64,000 nucleotides of DNA from Euptelea pleiosperma (Eukaryota; Streptophyta; Magnoliopsida; Ranunculales; Eupteleaceae). The position numbers and the translations under genes are program-made. Location of the stretch: contig JASUTR010000141.1 of NCBI GenBank assembly GCA_035048495.1, positions 62,001-126,000 of the forward strand. The letters are read 5' to 3'. Below the pieces are notes generated by a model. The model saw nothing but the letters and a program-made list of their open reading frames with translations, searched no databases and had not been told where the DNA came from. Below, in pieces: positions 1 to 14,501 of the stretch (the stretch's first letter is position 1; the number at the start of each line of letters is the position of its first letter).

Positions 1-3000
1 CTCGTAATTTTACTCAAACTCTTCCATTATTATTATTTCAACACATTTGAAGTATTGGAACATGATTCGGGACAGGCAAAACAAGTTAGCTCCATCCGTG
101 CGTCAACATCTCAAATTGGACATAGTTTGTGTGTTACATTCCGAAGCCAATAACTTGTGACTTTTTCGCAACCGGACCTCGTAATTGGACTCAAACTCTT
201 GTATTACTATTATTTCAACACATTTGATGTGTTGGAACAAGATTCGGGAAGGTCGAAACAAGTTAGCTCCATCCGTTCGTCAATGTCTCAAATTGGACTC
301 AGTTTGTGTGTTACGTTCCGAACCCTATAACTTGTGACTTTTTCGCAACCGGAGCTCGTAATTGGACTCGAACTCTTCCATTACTATTGTTTCATCACAT
401 TTGAAGTAGTGGAACAAGATTCGTGACAGTCGAAACAAGTTAGCTCCATCCGTGCGTCAACGTCTCAAATTGGACTCAGTTTGTGTGTTACATTCCGAAG
501 CCTATAACTTGTGACTTTTTCGCTACCGGAACTCGTAATTGGACACAAACTCTTGTATTTCTATTATTTCAACACATTTGATGTGTTGGAACAAGATTCG
601 GGACCGTCGAAACAAGTTAGCTCCATCCGTTCGTCAACGTCTCAAATTGGACTCAGTTTGTGTGTTATTTCCGAACCCTATAACTTGTGACTTTTTCGCA
701 ACCGGACCTCGTAATTGGACTCAAACTCTTCCATTACTATTGTTTCATCACATTTGAAGTGGTGGAACAAGATTCGTGACAGTCGAAACAAGTTAGCTCC
801 ATCCGTGCGTCAACGTCTCAAATTGGACTCAGTTTGTGTGTTACATTCCTAAGTCTATAACTTGTGACTTTTTCGCAACCGGACCTCGTAATTGGACTCA
901 AACTCTTCCATTACTATTGTTTCATCACATTTGAAGTAGTGGAACAAGATTCGTGACAGTCGAAACAAGTTAGCTCCATCCGTGCGTCAACGTCTCAAAT
1001 TGGACTCAGTTTCTGTGTTACATTCCGAAGACTATAACTTGTGACTTTTTCGCTACCGGAACTCGTAATTGGACTCAAACTCTTGTATTACTATTATTTC
1101 AACACATTTGATGTGTTGGAACAAGATTCGGGACCGTCGAAACAAGTTAGCTCCATCCGTTCGTCAACGTCTCAAATTGGACTCAGTTTGTTTGTTACAT
1201 TCCTAAGTCTATAACTTGTGACTTTTTCGCAACCGGACCTCGTAATTGGACTCAAACTCTTCCATTACTATTGTTTCATCATATTTGAAGTGGTGGAACA
1301 AGATTCGTGACAGTCGAAACAAGTTAGCTCCATCCGTGCGTCAACGTCTCAAATTGGACTCAGTTTGTGTGTTACATTCCGAACCTATAACTTGTGACTT
1401 TTTCGCAACTGGACCTCGTAATTGGACTCAAACTCTTGTATTTCTATTATTTCAACACATTTGATGTGTTGGAACAAGATTCGGGACGGTCGAAACTAGT
1501 TAGCTCCATCCGTTCGTCAACGTCTCAAATTGGACTCAGTTTGTGTGTTACATTACGAAGCCTATAACTTGTGACTTTTTTGCAACCGGACCTCATAATT
1601 AGACTCATACTCTTCCATTACTATTGTTTCAACATATTTGAAGTGTTGGAACAAGATTCGGGACAGTCGAAACAAGTTAGCTCCATCCGTTCGTCAACGT
1701 CTCAAATTGGACTCAGTTTGTGTGTTACATTCCGAAGCCTATAACTTGTGACTTTTTCATAACCGGACCTCAGAATTAGACTCAAACTCTTCCATTACTA
1801 TTGTTTTAACAGATTTGAAGTGTTGGAACAATATTTGGGATAGTCGAAACAAGTTAGCTCCATCCGTGCGTCAACGTCTCAAATTTGACTCAGTTTGTGT
1901 GTTACATTCCGAAGCTTATAACTTGTGACTTTTTCGCAACCGAACCTCGTAATTGGACTCAAACTCTTGTATTACTATTATTTCAACACATTTGATGTGT
2001 TGGAACAAGATTCGGGACGATCGAAACTAGTTAGCTCCATCCGTTCATCAACGTCTCAAATTGGACTCAGTTTGTGTGTTACATTCCGAAGCCTATAACT
2101 TGTGACTTTTTCGCTACCGGAACTCGTAATTGGACACAAACTCTTGTATTTCTATTATTTCAACACATTTGATGTGTTGGAACAAGATTCGGGACCGTCG
2201 AAACAAGTTAGCTCCATCCGTTCGTCAACGTCTCAAATTGGACTCAGTTTGTGTGTTATTTCCGAACCCTATAACTTGTGACTTTTTCGCAACCGGACCT
2301 CGTAATTGGACTCAAACTCTTCCATTACTATTGTTTCATCACATTTGAAGTGGTGGAACAAGATTCGTGACAGTCGAAACAAGTTAGCTCCATCCGTGCG
2401 TCAACGTCTCAAATTGGACTCAGTTTGTGTGTTACATTCCTAAGTCTATAACTTGTGACTTTTTCGCAACCGGACCTCGTAATTGGACTCAAACTCTTCC
2501 ATTACTATTGTTTCATCACATTTGAAGTAATGGAACAAGATTCGTGACAGTCGAAACAAGTTAGCTCCATCCGTGCGTCAACGTCTCAAATTGGACTCAG
2601 TTTCTGTGTTACATTCCGAAGCCTATAACTTGTGACTTTATCGCTACCGGAACTCGTAATTGGACTCAAACTCTTGTATTACTATTATTTCAACACATTT
2701 GATGTGTTGGAACAAGATTCGGGACCGTCGAAACAAGTTAGCTCCATCCGTTCGTCAACGTCTCAAATTGGACTCAGTTTGTTTGTTACATTCCTAAGTC
2801 TATAACTTGTGACTTTTTCGCAACCGGACCTCGTAATTGGACTCAAACTCTTCCATTACTATTGTTTCATCATATTTGAAGTGGTGGAACAAGATTCGTG
2901 ACAGTCGAAACAAGTTAGCTCCATCCGTGCGTCAACGTCTCAAATTGGACTCAGTTTGTGTGTTACATTCCTAAGTCTATAACTTGTGACTTTTTCGCAA

Positions 3001-4952
3001 CCGGACCTCGTAATTGGACTCAAACTCTTCCATTACTATTGTTTCATCACATTTGAAGTAGTGGAACAAGATTCGTGACAGTCGAAACAAGTTAGCTCCA
3101 TCCGTGCGTCAACGTCTCAAATTGGACTCAGTTTCTGTGTTACATTCCGAAGCCTATAACTTGTGACTTTTTCGCTACCGGAACTCGTAATTGGACTCAA
3201 ACTCTTGTATTACTATTATTTCAACACATTTGATGTGTTGGAACAAGATTCGGGACCGTCGAAACAAGTTAGCTCCATCCGTTCGTCAACGTCTCAAATT
3301 GGACTCAGTTTGTTTGTTACATTCCTAAGTCTATAACTTATGACTTTTTCGCAACCGGACCTCGTAATTGGACTCAAACTCTTCCATTACTATTGTTTCA
3401 TCATATTTGAAGTGGTGGAACAAGATTCGTGACAGTCGAAACAAGTTAGCTCCATCCGTGCGTCAACGTCTCAAATTGGACTCAGTTTGTGTGTTACATT
3501 CCGAACCTATAACTTGTGACTTTTTCGCAACCGGACCTCGTAATTGGACTCAAACTCTTGTATTTCTATTATTTCAACACATTTGATGTGTTGGAACAAG
3601 ATTCGGGACGGTCGAAACTAGTTAGCTCCATCCGTTCGTCAACGTCTCAAATTGGACTCAGTTTGTGTGTTACATTACGAAGCCTATAACTTGTGACTTT
3701 TTTGCAACCGGACCTCATAATTAGACTCATACTCTTCCATTACTATTGTTTCAACATATTTGAAGTGTTGGAACAAGATTCGGGACAGTCGAAACAAGTT
3801 AGCTCCATCCGTTCGTCAACGTCTCAAATTGGACTCAGTTTGTGTGTTACATTCCGAAGCCTATAACTTGTGACTTTTTCGCAACCGGACCTCATAATTA
3901 GACTCAAACTCTTCCATTACTATTGTTTTAACAGATTTGAAGTGTTGGAACAATATTTGGGATAGTCGAAACAAGTTAGCTCCATCCGTGCGTCAACGTC
4001 TCAAATTTGACTCAGTTTGTGTGTTACATTCCGAAGCTTATAACTTGTGACTTTTTCGCAACCGGACCTCGTAATTGGACTCAAACTCTTGTATTACTAT
4101 TATTTCAACACATTTGATGTGTTGGAACAAGATTCGGGACGATCGAAACTAGTTAGCTCCATCCGTTCATCAACGTCTCAAATTGGACTCAGTTTGTGTG
4201 TTACATTCCGAAGCCTATAACTTGTGACTTTTTCGCAACCGGACCTCATAATTAGACTCATACTCTTCCATTACTATTGTTTCAACATATTTGAAGTGTT
4301 GGAACAAGATTCGGGACAGTCGAAACAAGTTAGCTCCATCCGTTCGTCAACGTCTCAAATTGGACTCAGTTTCTGTGTTACATTCCGAAGCCTATAACTT
4401 GTGACTTTTTCGCAACCGGGCCTCATAATTAGACTCAAACTCTTCCATTACTATTGTTTCAACAGATTTGAAGTGTGGGAACAATATTTGGAACAGTCGA
4501 AACAAGTTAGCTCCATCCGTACGTCAACGTGTCAAATTGGACTCAGTTTCTGTGTTGCATTCCGAAGCCTATAACTTGTGACTTTTTCGGAACAGGACCT
4601 CGTGATTGGACTCAAACTCTTCTATAACTATTGTTTCAACACATTTGATGTGTTGGAACAAGATTCGGGACCGTCGAAACAAGTTAGCTCCATCCGTGCG
4701 TCAACGTCTCAAATTGAACTCAGTTTGTGTGTTACATTCCTAAGTCTATAACTTGTGACTTTTTCGCAACCGGACCTCGTAATTGGACTCAAACTCTTCT
4801 ATTACTATTGTTTCAACAGATTTGAAGTGTTGGAATAAGATTTGGGATAGTCGAAACAAGTTAGCTCCATCCGTGCATCAACGTCTCAAATTCGACTCAA
4901 TTTGTGTGTAACATTCCGAACCCTATAACTTGTGACTTTGTCGCAATCAAAC
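1..4952. repeat. HOR unit, 28 monomers
   Basis: Runs from one 'a' monomer (CTCGTAATTTTACTC) to the next, 4952 bp or 28 x 177 minus 4. A marker at 1246 recurs 2122 bp later at 3368, so the unit looks like the 16-monomer unit at 7076-9905 with 12 monomers duplicated inside it. Confidence 0.8.
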
Positions 4953-7075
4953 CTCGTAATTTTACTCAAACTCTTCCATTATTATTATTTCAACACATTT
5001 GAAGTATTGGAACATGATTCGGGACAGGCAAAACAAGTTAGCTCCATCCGTGCGTCAACATCTCAAATTGGACATAGTTTGTGTGTTACATTCCGAAGCC
5101 AATAACTTGTGACTTTTTCGCAACCGGACCTCGTAATTGGACTCAAACTCTTGTATTACTATTATTTCAACACATTTGATGTGTTGGAACAAGATTCGGG
5201 AAGGTCGAAACAAGTTAGCTCCATCCGTTCGTCAACGTCTCAAATTGGACTCAGTTTGTGTGTTACGTTCCGAACCCTATAACTTGTGACTTTTTCGCAA
5301 CCGGAGCTCGTAATTGGACTCGAACTCTTCCATTACTATTGTTTCATCACATTTGAAGTAGTGGAACAAGATTCGTGACAGTCGAAACAAGTTAGCTCCA
5401 TCCGTGCGTCAACGTCTCAAATTGGACTCAGTTTGTGTGTTACATTCCGAAGCCGATAACTTGTGACTTTTTCGCAACCGGACCTCGTAATTGGACTCAA
5501 ACTCTTCCATTACTATTGTTTCATCACATTTGAAGTGGTGGAACAAGATTCGTGACAGTCGAAACAAGTTAGCTCCATCCGTGCGTCAACGTCTCAAATT
5601 GGACTCAGTTTGTGTGTTACATTCCTAAGTCTATAACTTGTGACTTTTTCGCAATCGGACCTCGTAATTGGACTCAAACTCTTCCATTACTATTGTTTCA
5701 TCACATTTGAAGTAGTGGAACAAGATTCGTGACAGTCGAAACAAGTTAGCTCCATCCGTGCGTCAACGTCTCAAATTGGACTCAGTTTCTGTGTTACATT
5801 CCGAAGCCTATAACTTGTGACTTTTCGCTACCGGAACTCGTAATTGGACTCAAACTCTTGTATTACTATTATTTCAACACATTTGATGTGTTGGAACAAG
5901 ATTCGGGACCGTCGAAACAAGTTAGCTCCATCCGTTCGTCAACGTCTCAAATTGGACTCAGTTTGTTTGTTACATTCCTAAGTCTATAACTTGTGACTTT
6001 TTCGCAACCGGACCTCGTAATTGGACTCAAACTCTTCCATTACTATTGTTTCATCATATTTGAAGTGGTGGAACAAGATTCGTGACAGTCGAAACAAGTT
6101 AGCTCCATCCGTGCGTCAACGTCTCAAATTGGACTCAGTTTGTGTGTTACATTCCGAAGCTTATAACTTGTGACTTTTTTGCAACCGGACCTCGTAATTG
6201 GACTCAAACTCTTGTATTACTATTATTTCAACACATTTGATGTGTTGGAACAAGATTCGGGACGATCGAAACTAGTTAGCTCCATCCGTTCATCAACGTC
6301 TCAAATTGGACTCAGTTTGTGTGTTACATTCCGAAGCCTATAACTTGTGACTTTTTCGCAATCGGACCTCATAATTAGACTCATACTCTTCCATTACTAT
6401 TGTTTCAACATATTTGAAGTGTTGGAACAAGATTCGGGACAGTCGAAACAAGTTAGCTCCATCCGTTCGTCAACGTCTCAAATTGGACTCAGTTTCTGTG
6501 TTACATTCCGAAGCCTATAACTTGTGACTTTTTCGCAACCGGGCCTCATAATTAGACTCAAACTCTTCCATTACTATTGTTTCAACAGATTTGAAGTGTG
6601 GGAACAATATTTGGAACAGTCGAAACAAGTTAGCTCCATCCGTACGTCAACGTCTCAAATTGGACTCAGTTTCTGTGTTGCATTCCGAAGCCTATAACTT
6701 GTGACTTTTTCGGAACCGGACCTCGTGATTGGACTCAAACTCTTCTATAACTATTGTTTCAACACATTTGATGTGTTGGAACAAGATTCGGGACCGTCGA
6801 AACAAGTTAGCTCCATCCGTGCGTCAACGTCTCAAATTGCACTCAGTTTGTGTGTTACATTCCTAAGTCTATAACTTGTGACTTTTTCGCAACCGGACCT
6901 CGTAATTGGACTCAAACTCTTCTATTACTATTGTTTCAACAGATTTGAAGTGTTGGAATAAGATTTGGGACAGTCGAAACAAGTTAGCTCCATCCGTGCA
7001 TCAACGTCTCAAATTCGACTCAATTTGTGTGTAACATTCCGAACCCTATAACTTGTGACTTTGTCGCAATCAAAC
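4953..7075. repeat. HOR unit, 12 monomers
   Basis: 2123 bp from 'a' to 'a'. It has one T fewer than usual in the ACTTTTTCGC run near 5821. It lacks the 176-bp GTTATTTCC monomer found about 540 bp into the other block-A units. Confidence 0.85.
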
Positions 7076-9905
7076 CTCGTAATTTTACTCAAACTCTTCC
7101 ATTATTATTATTTCAACACATTTGAAGTATTGGAACATGATTCGGGACAGGCAAAACAAGTTAGCTCCATCCGTGCGTCAACATCTCAAATTGGACATAG
7201 TTTGTGTGTTACATTCCGAAGCCAATAACTTGTGACTTTTTCGCAACCGGACCTCGTAATTGGACTCAAACTCTTGTATTACTATTATTTCAACACATTT
7301 GATGTGTTGGAACAAGATTCGGGAAGGTCGAAACAAGTTAGCTCCATCCGTTCGTCAACGTCTCAAATTGGACTCAGTTTGTGTGTTACGTTCCGAACCC
7401 TATAACTTGTGACTTTTTCGCAACCGGAGCTCGTAATTGGACTCGAACTCTTCCATTACTATTGTTTCATCACATTTGAAGTAGTGGAACAAGATTCGTG
7501 ACAGTCGAAACAAGTTAGCTCCATCCGTGCGTCAACGTCTCAAATTGGACTCAGTTTGTGTGTTACATTCCGAAGCCTATAACTTGTGACTTTTTCGCTA
7601 CCGGAACTCGTAATTGGACACAAACTCTTGTATTTCTATTATTTCAACACATTTGATGTGTTGGAACAAGATTCGGGACCGTCGAAACAAGTTAGCTCCA
7701 TCCGTTCGTCAACGTCTCAAATTGGACTCAGTTTGTGTGTTATTTCCGAACCCTATAACTTGTGACTTTTTCGCAACCGGACCTCGTAATTGGACTCAAA
7801 CTCTTCCATTACTATTGTTTCATCACATTTGAAGTGGTGGAACAAGATTCGTGACAGTCGAAACAAGTTAGCTCCATCCGTGCGTCAACGTCTCAAATTG
7901 GACTCAGTTTGTGTGTTACATTCCTAAGTCTATAACTTGTGACTTTTTCGCAACCGGACCTCGTAATTGGACTCAAACTCTTCCATTACTATTGTTTCAT
8001 CACATTTGAAGTAGTGGAACAAGATTCGTGACAGTCGAAACAAGTTAGCTCCATCCGTGCGTCAACGTCTCAAATTGGACTCAATTTCTGTGTTACATTC
8101 CGAAGCCTATAACTTGTGACTTTTTCGCTACCGGAACTCGTAATTGGACTCAAACTCTTGTATTACTATTATATAAACACATTTGATGTGTTGGAACAAG
8201 ATTCGGGACCGTCGAAACAAGTTAGCTCCATCCGTTCGTCAACGTCTCAAATTGGACTCAGTTTGTTTGTTACATTCCTAAGTCTATAACTTGTGACTTT
8301 TTCGCAACCGGACCTCGTAATTGGACTCAAACTCTTCCATTACTATTGTTTCATCATATTTGAAGTGGTGGAACAAGATTCGTGACAGTCGAATAAAGTT
8401 AGCTCCATCCGTGCGTCAACGTCTCAAATTGGACTCAGTTTGTGTGTTACATTCCGAACCTATAACTTGTGACTTTTTCGCAACCGGACCTCGTAATTGG
8501 ACTCAAACTCTTGTATTTCTATTATTTCAACACATTTGATGTGTTGGAACAAGATTCGGGACGGTCGAAACTAGTTAGCTCCATCCGTTCGTCAACGTCT
8601 CAAATTGGACTCAGTTTGTGTGTTACATTACGAAGCCTATAACTTGTGACTTTTTTGCAACCGGACCTAATAATTAGACTCATACTCTTCCATTACTATT
8701 GTTTCAACATATTTGAAGTGTTGGAACAAGATTCGGGACAGTCGAAACAAGTTAGCTCCATCCGTTCGTCAACGTCTCAAATTGGACTCAGTTTGTGTGT
8801 TACATTCCGAAGCCTATAACTTGTGACTTTTTCGCAACCGGACCTCATAATTAGACTCAAACTCTTCCATTACTATTGTTTTAACAGATTTGAAGTGTTG
8901 GAACAATATTTGGGATAGTCGAAACAAGTTAGCTCCATCCGTGCGTCAACGTCTCAAATTTGACTCAGTTTGTGTGTTACATTCCGAAGCTTATAACTTG
9001 TGACTTTTTCGCAACCGGACCTCGTAATTGGACTCAAACTCTTGTATTACTATTATTTCAACACATTTGATGTGTTGGAACAAGATTCGGGACGATCGAA
9101 ACTAGTTAGCTCCATCCGTTCATCAACGTCTCAAATTGGACTCAGTTTGTGTGTTACATTCCGAAGCCTATAACTTGTGACTTTTTCGCAACCGGACCTC
9201 ATAATTAGACTCATACTCTTCCATTACTATTGTTTCAACATATTTGAAGTGTTGGAACAAGATTCGGGACAGTCGAAACAAGTTAGCTCCATCCGTTCGT
9301 CAACGTCTCAAATTGGACTCAGTTTCTGTGTTACATTCCGAAGCCTATAACTTGTGACTTTTTCGCAACCGGGCCTCATAATTAGACTCAAACTCTTCCA
9401 TTACTATTGTTTCAACAGATTTGAAGTGTGGGAACAATATTTGGAACAGTCGAAACAAGTTAGCTCCATCCGTACGTCAACGTGTCAAATTGGACTCAGT
9501 TTCTGTGTTGCATTCCGAAGCCTATAACTTGTGACTTTTTCGGAACAGGACCTCGTGATTGGACTCAAACTCTTCTATAACTATTGTTTCAACACATTTG
9601 ATGTGTTGGAACAAGATTCGGGACCGTCGAAACAAGTTAGCTCCATCCGTGCGTCAACGTCTCAAATTGAACTCAGTTTGTGTGTTACATTCCTAAGTCT
9701 ATAACTTGTGACTTTTTCGCAACCGGACCTCGTAATTGGACTCAAACTCTTCTATTACTATTGTTTCAACAGATTTGAAGTGTTGGAATAAGATTTGGGA
9801 TAGTCGAAACAAGTTATCTCCATCCGTGCATCAACGTCTCAAATTCGACTCAATTTGTGTGTAACATTCCGAACCCTATAACTTGTGACTTTGTCGCAAT
9901 CAAAC
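7076..9905. repeat. HOR unit, 16 monomers
   Basis: 2830 bp. It matches the start of the window at an offset of 7075 bp: marker monomers at 7614 and 8321 correspond to 539 and 1246. Private changes include TATATAAAC near 8172 and GAATAAAGTT near 8393. Confidence 0.85.
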
Positions 9906-12204
9906 CTCGTAATTTTACTCAAACTCTTCCATTATTATTATTTCAACACATTTGAAGTATTGGAACATGATTCGGGACAGGCAAAACAAGTTAGCTCCAT
10001 CCGTGCGTCAACATCTCAAATTGGACATAGTTTGTGTGTTACATTCCGAAGCCAATAACTTGTGACTTTTTCGCAACCGGACCTCGTAATTGGACTCAAA
10101 CTCTTGTATTACTATTATTTCAACACATTTGATGTGTTGGAACAAGATTCGGGAAGGTCGAAACAAGTTAGCTCCATCCGTTCGTCAACGTCTCAAATTG
10201 GACTCAGTTTGTGTGTTACGTTCCGAACCCTATAACTTGTGACTTTTTCGCAACCGGAGCTCGTAATTGGACTCGAACTCTTCCATTACTATTGTTTCAT
10301 CACATTTGAAGTAGTGGAACAAGATTCGTGACAGTCGAAACAAGTTAGCTCCATCCGTGCGTCAACGTCTCAAATTGGACTCAGTTTGCTGTGTTACATT
10401 CCGAAGCCGATAACTTGTGACTTTTTCGCTACCGGAACTCGTAATTGGACTCAAACTCTTGTATTTCTATTATTTCAACACATTTGATGTGTTGGAACAA
10501 GATTCGGGACCGTCGAAACAAGTTAGCTCCATCCGTTCGTCAACGTCTCAAATTGGACTCAGTTTGTGTGTTATTTCCGAACCCTATAACTTGTGACTTT
10601 TTCGCAACCGGACCTCGTAATTGGACTCAAACTCTTCCATTACTATTGTTTCATCACATTTGAAGTGGTGGAACAAGATTCGTGACAGTCGAAACAAGTT
10701 AGCTCCATCCGTGCGTCAACGTCTCAAATTGGACTCAGTTTGTGTGTTACATTCCTAAGTCTATAACTTGTGACTTTTTCGCAACCGGACCTCGTAATTG
10801 GACTCAAACTCTTCCATTACTATTGTTTCATCACATTTGAAGTAGTGGAACAAGATTCGTGACAGTCGAAACAAGTTAGCTCCATCCGTGCGTCAACGTC
10901 TCAAATTGGACTCAGTTTCTGTGTTACATTCCGAAGCCTATAACTTGTGACTTTTTCGCTACCGGAACTCGTAATTGGACTCAAACTCTTGTATTACTAT
11001 TATTTCAACACATTTGATGTGTTGGAACAAGATTCGGGACCGTCGAAACAAGTTAGCTCCATCCGTTCGTCAACGTCTCAAATTGGACTCAGTTTGTTTG
11101 TTACATTCCTAAGTCTATAACTTGTGACTTTTTCGCAACCGGACCTCGTAATTGGACTCAAACTCTTCCATTACTATTGTTTCATCATATTGAAGTGTGG
11201 AACAAGATTCGTGACAGTCGAAACAAGTTAGCTCCATCCGTGCGTCAACGTCTCAAATTGGACTCAGTTTGTGTGTTACATTCCTAAGTCTATAACTTGT
11301 GACTTTTTCGCAACCGGACCTCGTAATTGGACTCAAACTCTTCCATTACTATTGTTTCATCACATTTGAAGTAGTGGAACAAGATTCGTGACAGTCGAAA
11401 CAAGTTAGCTCCATCCGTGCGTCAACGTCTCAAATTGGACTCAGTTTCTGTGTTACATTCCGAAGCCTATAACTTGTGACTTTTTCGCTACCGGAACTCG
11501 TAATTGGACTCAAACTCTTGTATTACTATTATTTCAACACATTTGATGTGTTGGAACAAGATTCGGGACCGTCGAAACAAGTTAGCTCCATCCGTTCGTC
11601 AACGTCTCAAATTGGACTCAGTTTGTTTGTTACATTCCTAAGTCTATAACTTATGACTTTTTCGCAACCGGACCTCGTAATTGGACTCAAACTCTTCCAT
11701 TACTATTGTTTCAACAGATTTGAAGTGTGGGAACAATATTTGGAACAGTCGAAACAAGTTAGCTCCATCCGTACGTCAACGTCTCAAATTGGACTCAGTT
11801 TCTGTGTTGCATTCCGAAGCCTATAACTTGTGACTTTTTTGGAACAGGACCTCGTGATTGGACTCAAACTCTTCTATAACTATTGTTTCAACACATTTGA
11901 TGTGTTGGAACAAGATTCGGGACAGTCGAAACAAGTTAGCTCCATCCGTGCGTCAACGTCTCAAATTGAACTCAGTTTGTGTGTTACATTCCTAAGTCTA
12001 TAACTTGTGACTTTTTCGCAACCGGACCTCGTAATTGGACTCAAACTCTTCTATTACTATTGTTTCAACAGATTTGAAGTGTTGGAATAAGATTTGGGAC
12101 AGTCGAAACAAGTTAGCTCCATCCGTGCATCAACGTCTCAAATTCGACTCAATTTGTGTGTAACATTCCGAACCCTATAACTTGTGACTTTGTCGCAATC
12201 AAAC
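9906..12204. repeat. HOR unit, 13 monomers
   Basis: 2299 bp. Same opening order of monomers as the other block-A units. It carries a one-base insertion near 10388 (TTTGCTGTG) and two one-base deletions near 11190-11200. Confidence 0.85.
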
Positions 12205-14501
12205 CTCGTAATTTTACTCAACTCTTCCATTATTATTATTTCAACACATTTGAAGTATTGGAACATGATTCGGGACAGGCAAAACAAGTTAGCTCCATCC
12301 GTGCGTCAACATCTCAAATTGGACATAGTTTGTGTGTTACATTCCGAAGCCAATAACTTGTGACTTTTTCGCAACCGGACCTCGTAATTGGACTCAAACT
12401 CTTGTATTACTATTGTTTCAACACATTTGATGTGTTGGAACAAGATTCGGGAAGGTCGAAACAAGTTAGCTCCATCCGTTCGTCAACGTCTCAAATTGGA
12501 CTCAGTTTGTGTGTTACGTTCCGAACCCTATAACTTGTGACTTTTTCGCAACCGGAGCTCGTAATTGGACTCGAACTCTTCCATTACTATTGTTTCATCA
12601 CATTTGAAGTAGTGGAACAAGATTCGTGACAGTCGAAACAAGTTAGCTCCATCCGTGCGTCAACGTCTCAAATTGGACTCAGTTTGTGTGTTACATTCCG
12701 AAGCCGATAACTTGTGACTTTTTCGCTACCGGAACTCGTAATTGGACTCAAACTCTTGTATTTCTATTATTTCAACACATTTGATGTGTTGGAACAAGAT
12801 TCGGGACCGTCGAAACAAGTTAGCTCCATCCGTTCGTCAACGTCTCAAATTGGACTCAGTTTGTGTGTTATTTCCGAACCCTATAACTTGTGACTTTTTC
12901 GCAACCGGACCTCGTAATTGGACTCAAACTCTTCCATTACTATTGTTTCATCACATTTGAAGTGGTGGAACAAGATTCGTGACAGTCGAAACAAGTTAGC
13001 TCCATCCGTGCGTCAACGTCTCAAATTGGACTCAGTTTGTGTGTTACATTCCTAAGTCTATAACTTGTGACTTTTTCGCAACCGGACCTCGTAATTGGAC
13101 TCAAACTCTTCCATTACTATTGTTTCATCACATTTGAAGTAGTGGAACAAGATTCGTGACAGTCGAAACAAGTTAGCTCCATCCGTGCGTCAACGTCTCA
13201 AATTGGACTCAGTTTCTGTGTTACATTCCGAAGCCTATAACTTGTGACTTTTTCGCTACCGGAACTCGTAATTGGACTCAAACTCTTGTATTACTATTAT
13301 TTCAACACATTTGATGTGTTGGAACAAGATTCGGGACCGTCGAAACAAGTTAGCTCCATCCGTTCGTCAACGTCTCAAATTGGACTCAGTTTGTTTGTTA
13401 CATTCCTAAGTCTATAACTTGTGACTTTTTCGCAACCGGACCTCGTAATTGGACTCAACTCTTCCATTACTATTGTTTCATCATATTTGAAGTGGTGGAA
13501 CAAGATTCGTGACAGTCGAAACAAGTTAGCTCCATCCGTGCGTCAACGTCTCAAATTGGACTCAGTTTGTGTGTTACATTCCTAAGTCTATAACTTGTGA
13601 CTTTTTCGCAACCGGACCTCGTAATTGGACTCAAACTCTTCCATTACTATTGTTTCATCACATTTGAAGTAGTGGAACAAGATTCGTGACAGTCGAAACA
13701 AGTTAGCTCCATCCGTGCGTCAACGTCTCAAATTGGACTCAGTTTCTGTGTTACATTCCGAAGCCTATAACTTGTGACTTTTTCGCTACCGGAACTCGTA
13801 ATTGGACTCAAACTCTTGTATTACTATTATTTCAACACATTTGATGTGTTGGAACAAGATTCGGGACCGTCGAAACAAGTTAGCTCCATCCGTTCGTCAA
13901 CGTCTCAAATTGGACTCAGTTTGTTTGTTACATTCCTAAGTCTATAACTTATGACTTTTTCGCAACCGGACCTCGTAATTGGACTCAAACTCTTCCATTA
14001 CTATTGTTTCAACAGATTTGAAGTGTGGGAACAATATTTGGAACAGTCGAAACAAGTTAGCTCCATCCGTACGTCAACGTCTCAAATTGGACTCAGTTCT
14101 GTGTTGCATTCCGAAGCCTATAACTTGTGACTTTTTTGGAACAGGACCTCGTGATTGGACTCAAACTCTTCTATAACTATTGTTTCAACACATTTGATGT
14201 GTTGGAACAAGATTCGGGACAGTCGAAACAAGTTAGCTCCATCCGCTGCGTCAACGTCTCAAATTGAACTCAGTTTGTGTGTTACATTCCTAAGTCTATA
14301 ACTTGTGACTTTTTCGCAACCGGACCTCGAATTGGACTCAAACTCCTTCTATTACTATTGTTTCAACAGATTTGAAGTGTTGGAATAAGATTTGGGACAG
14401 TCGAAACAAGTTAGCTCCATCCGTGCATCAACGTCTCAAATTCGACTCAATTTGTGTGTAACATTCGAACCCTATAACTTGTGACTTTGTCGCAATCAAA
14501 C
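12205..14501. repeat. HOR unit, 13 monomers, indel-rich end
   Basis: 2297 bp, a close copy of the preceding 13-mer. Its last 400 bp hold several single-base indels (near 14096, 14245, 14330, 14345 and 14465) that are absent from sister copies. Confidence 0.85.
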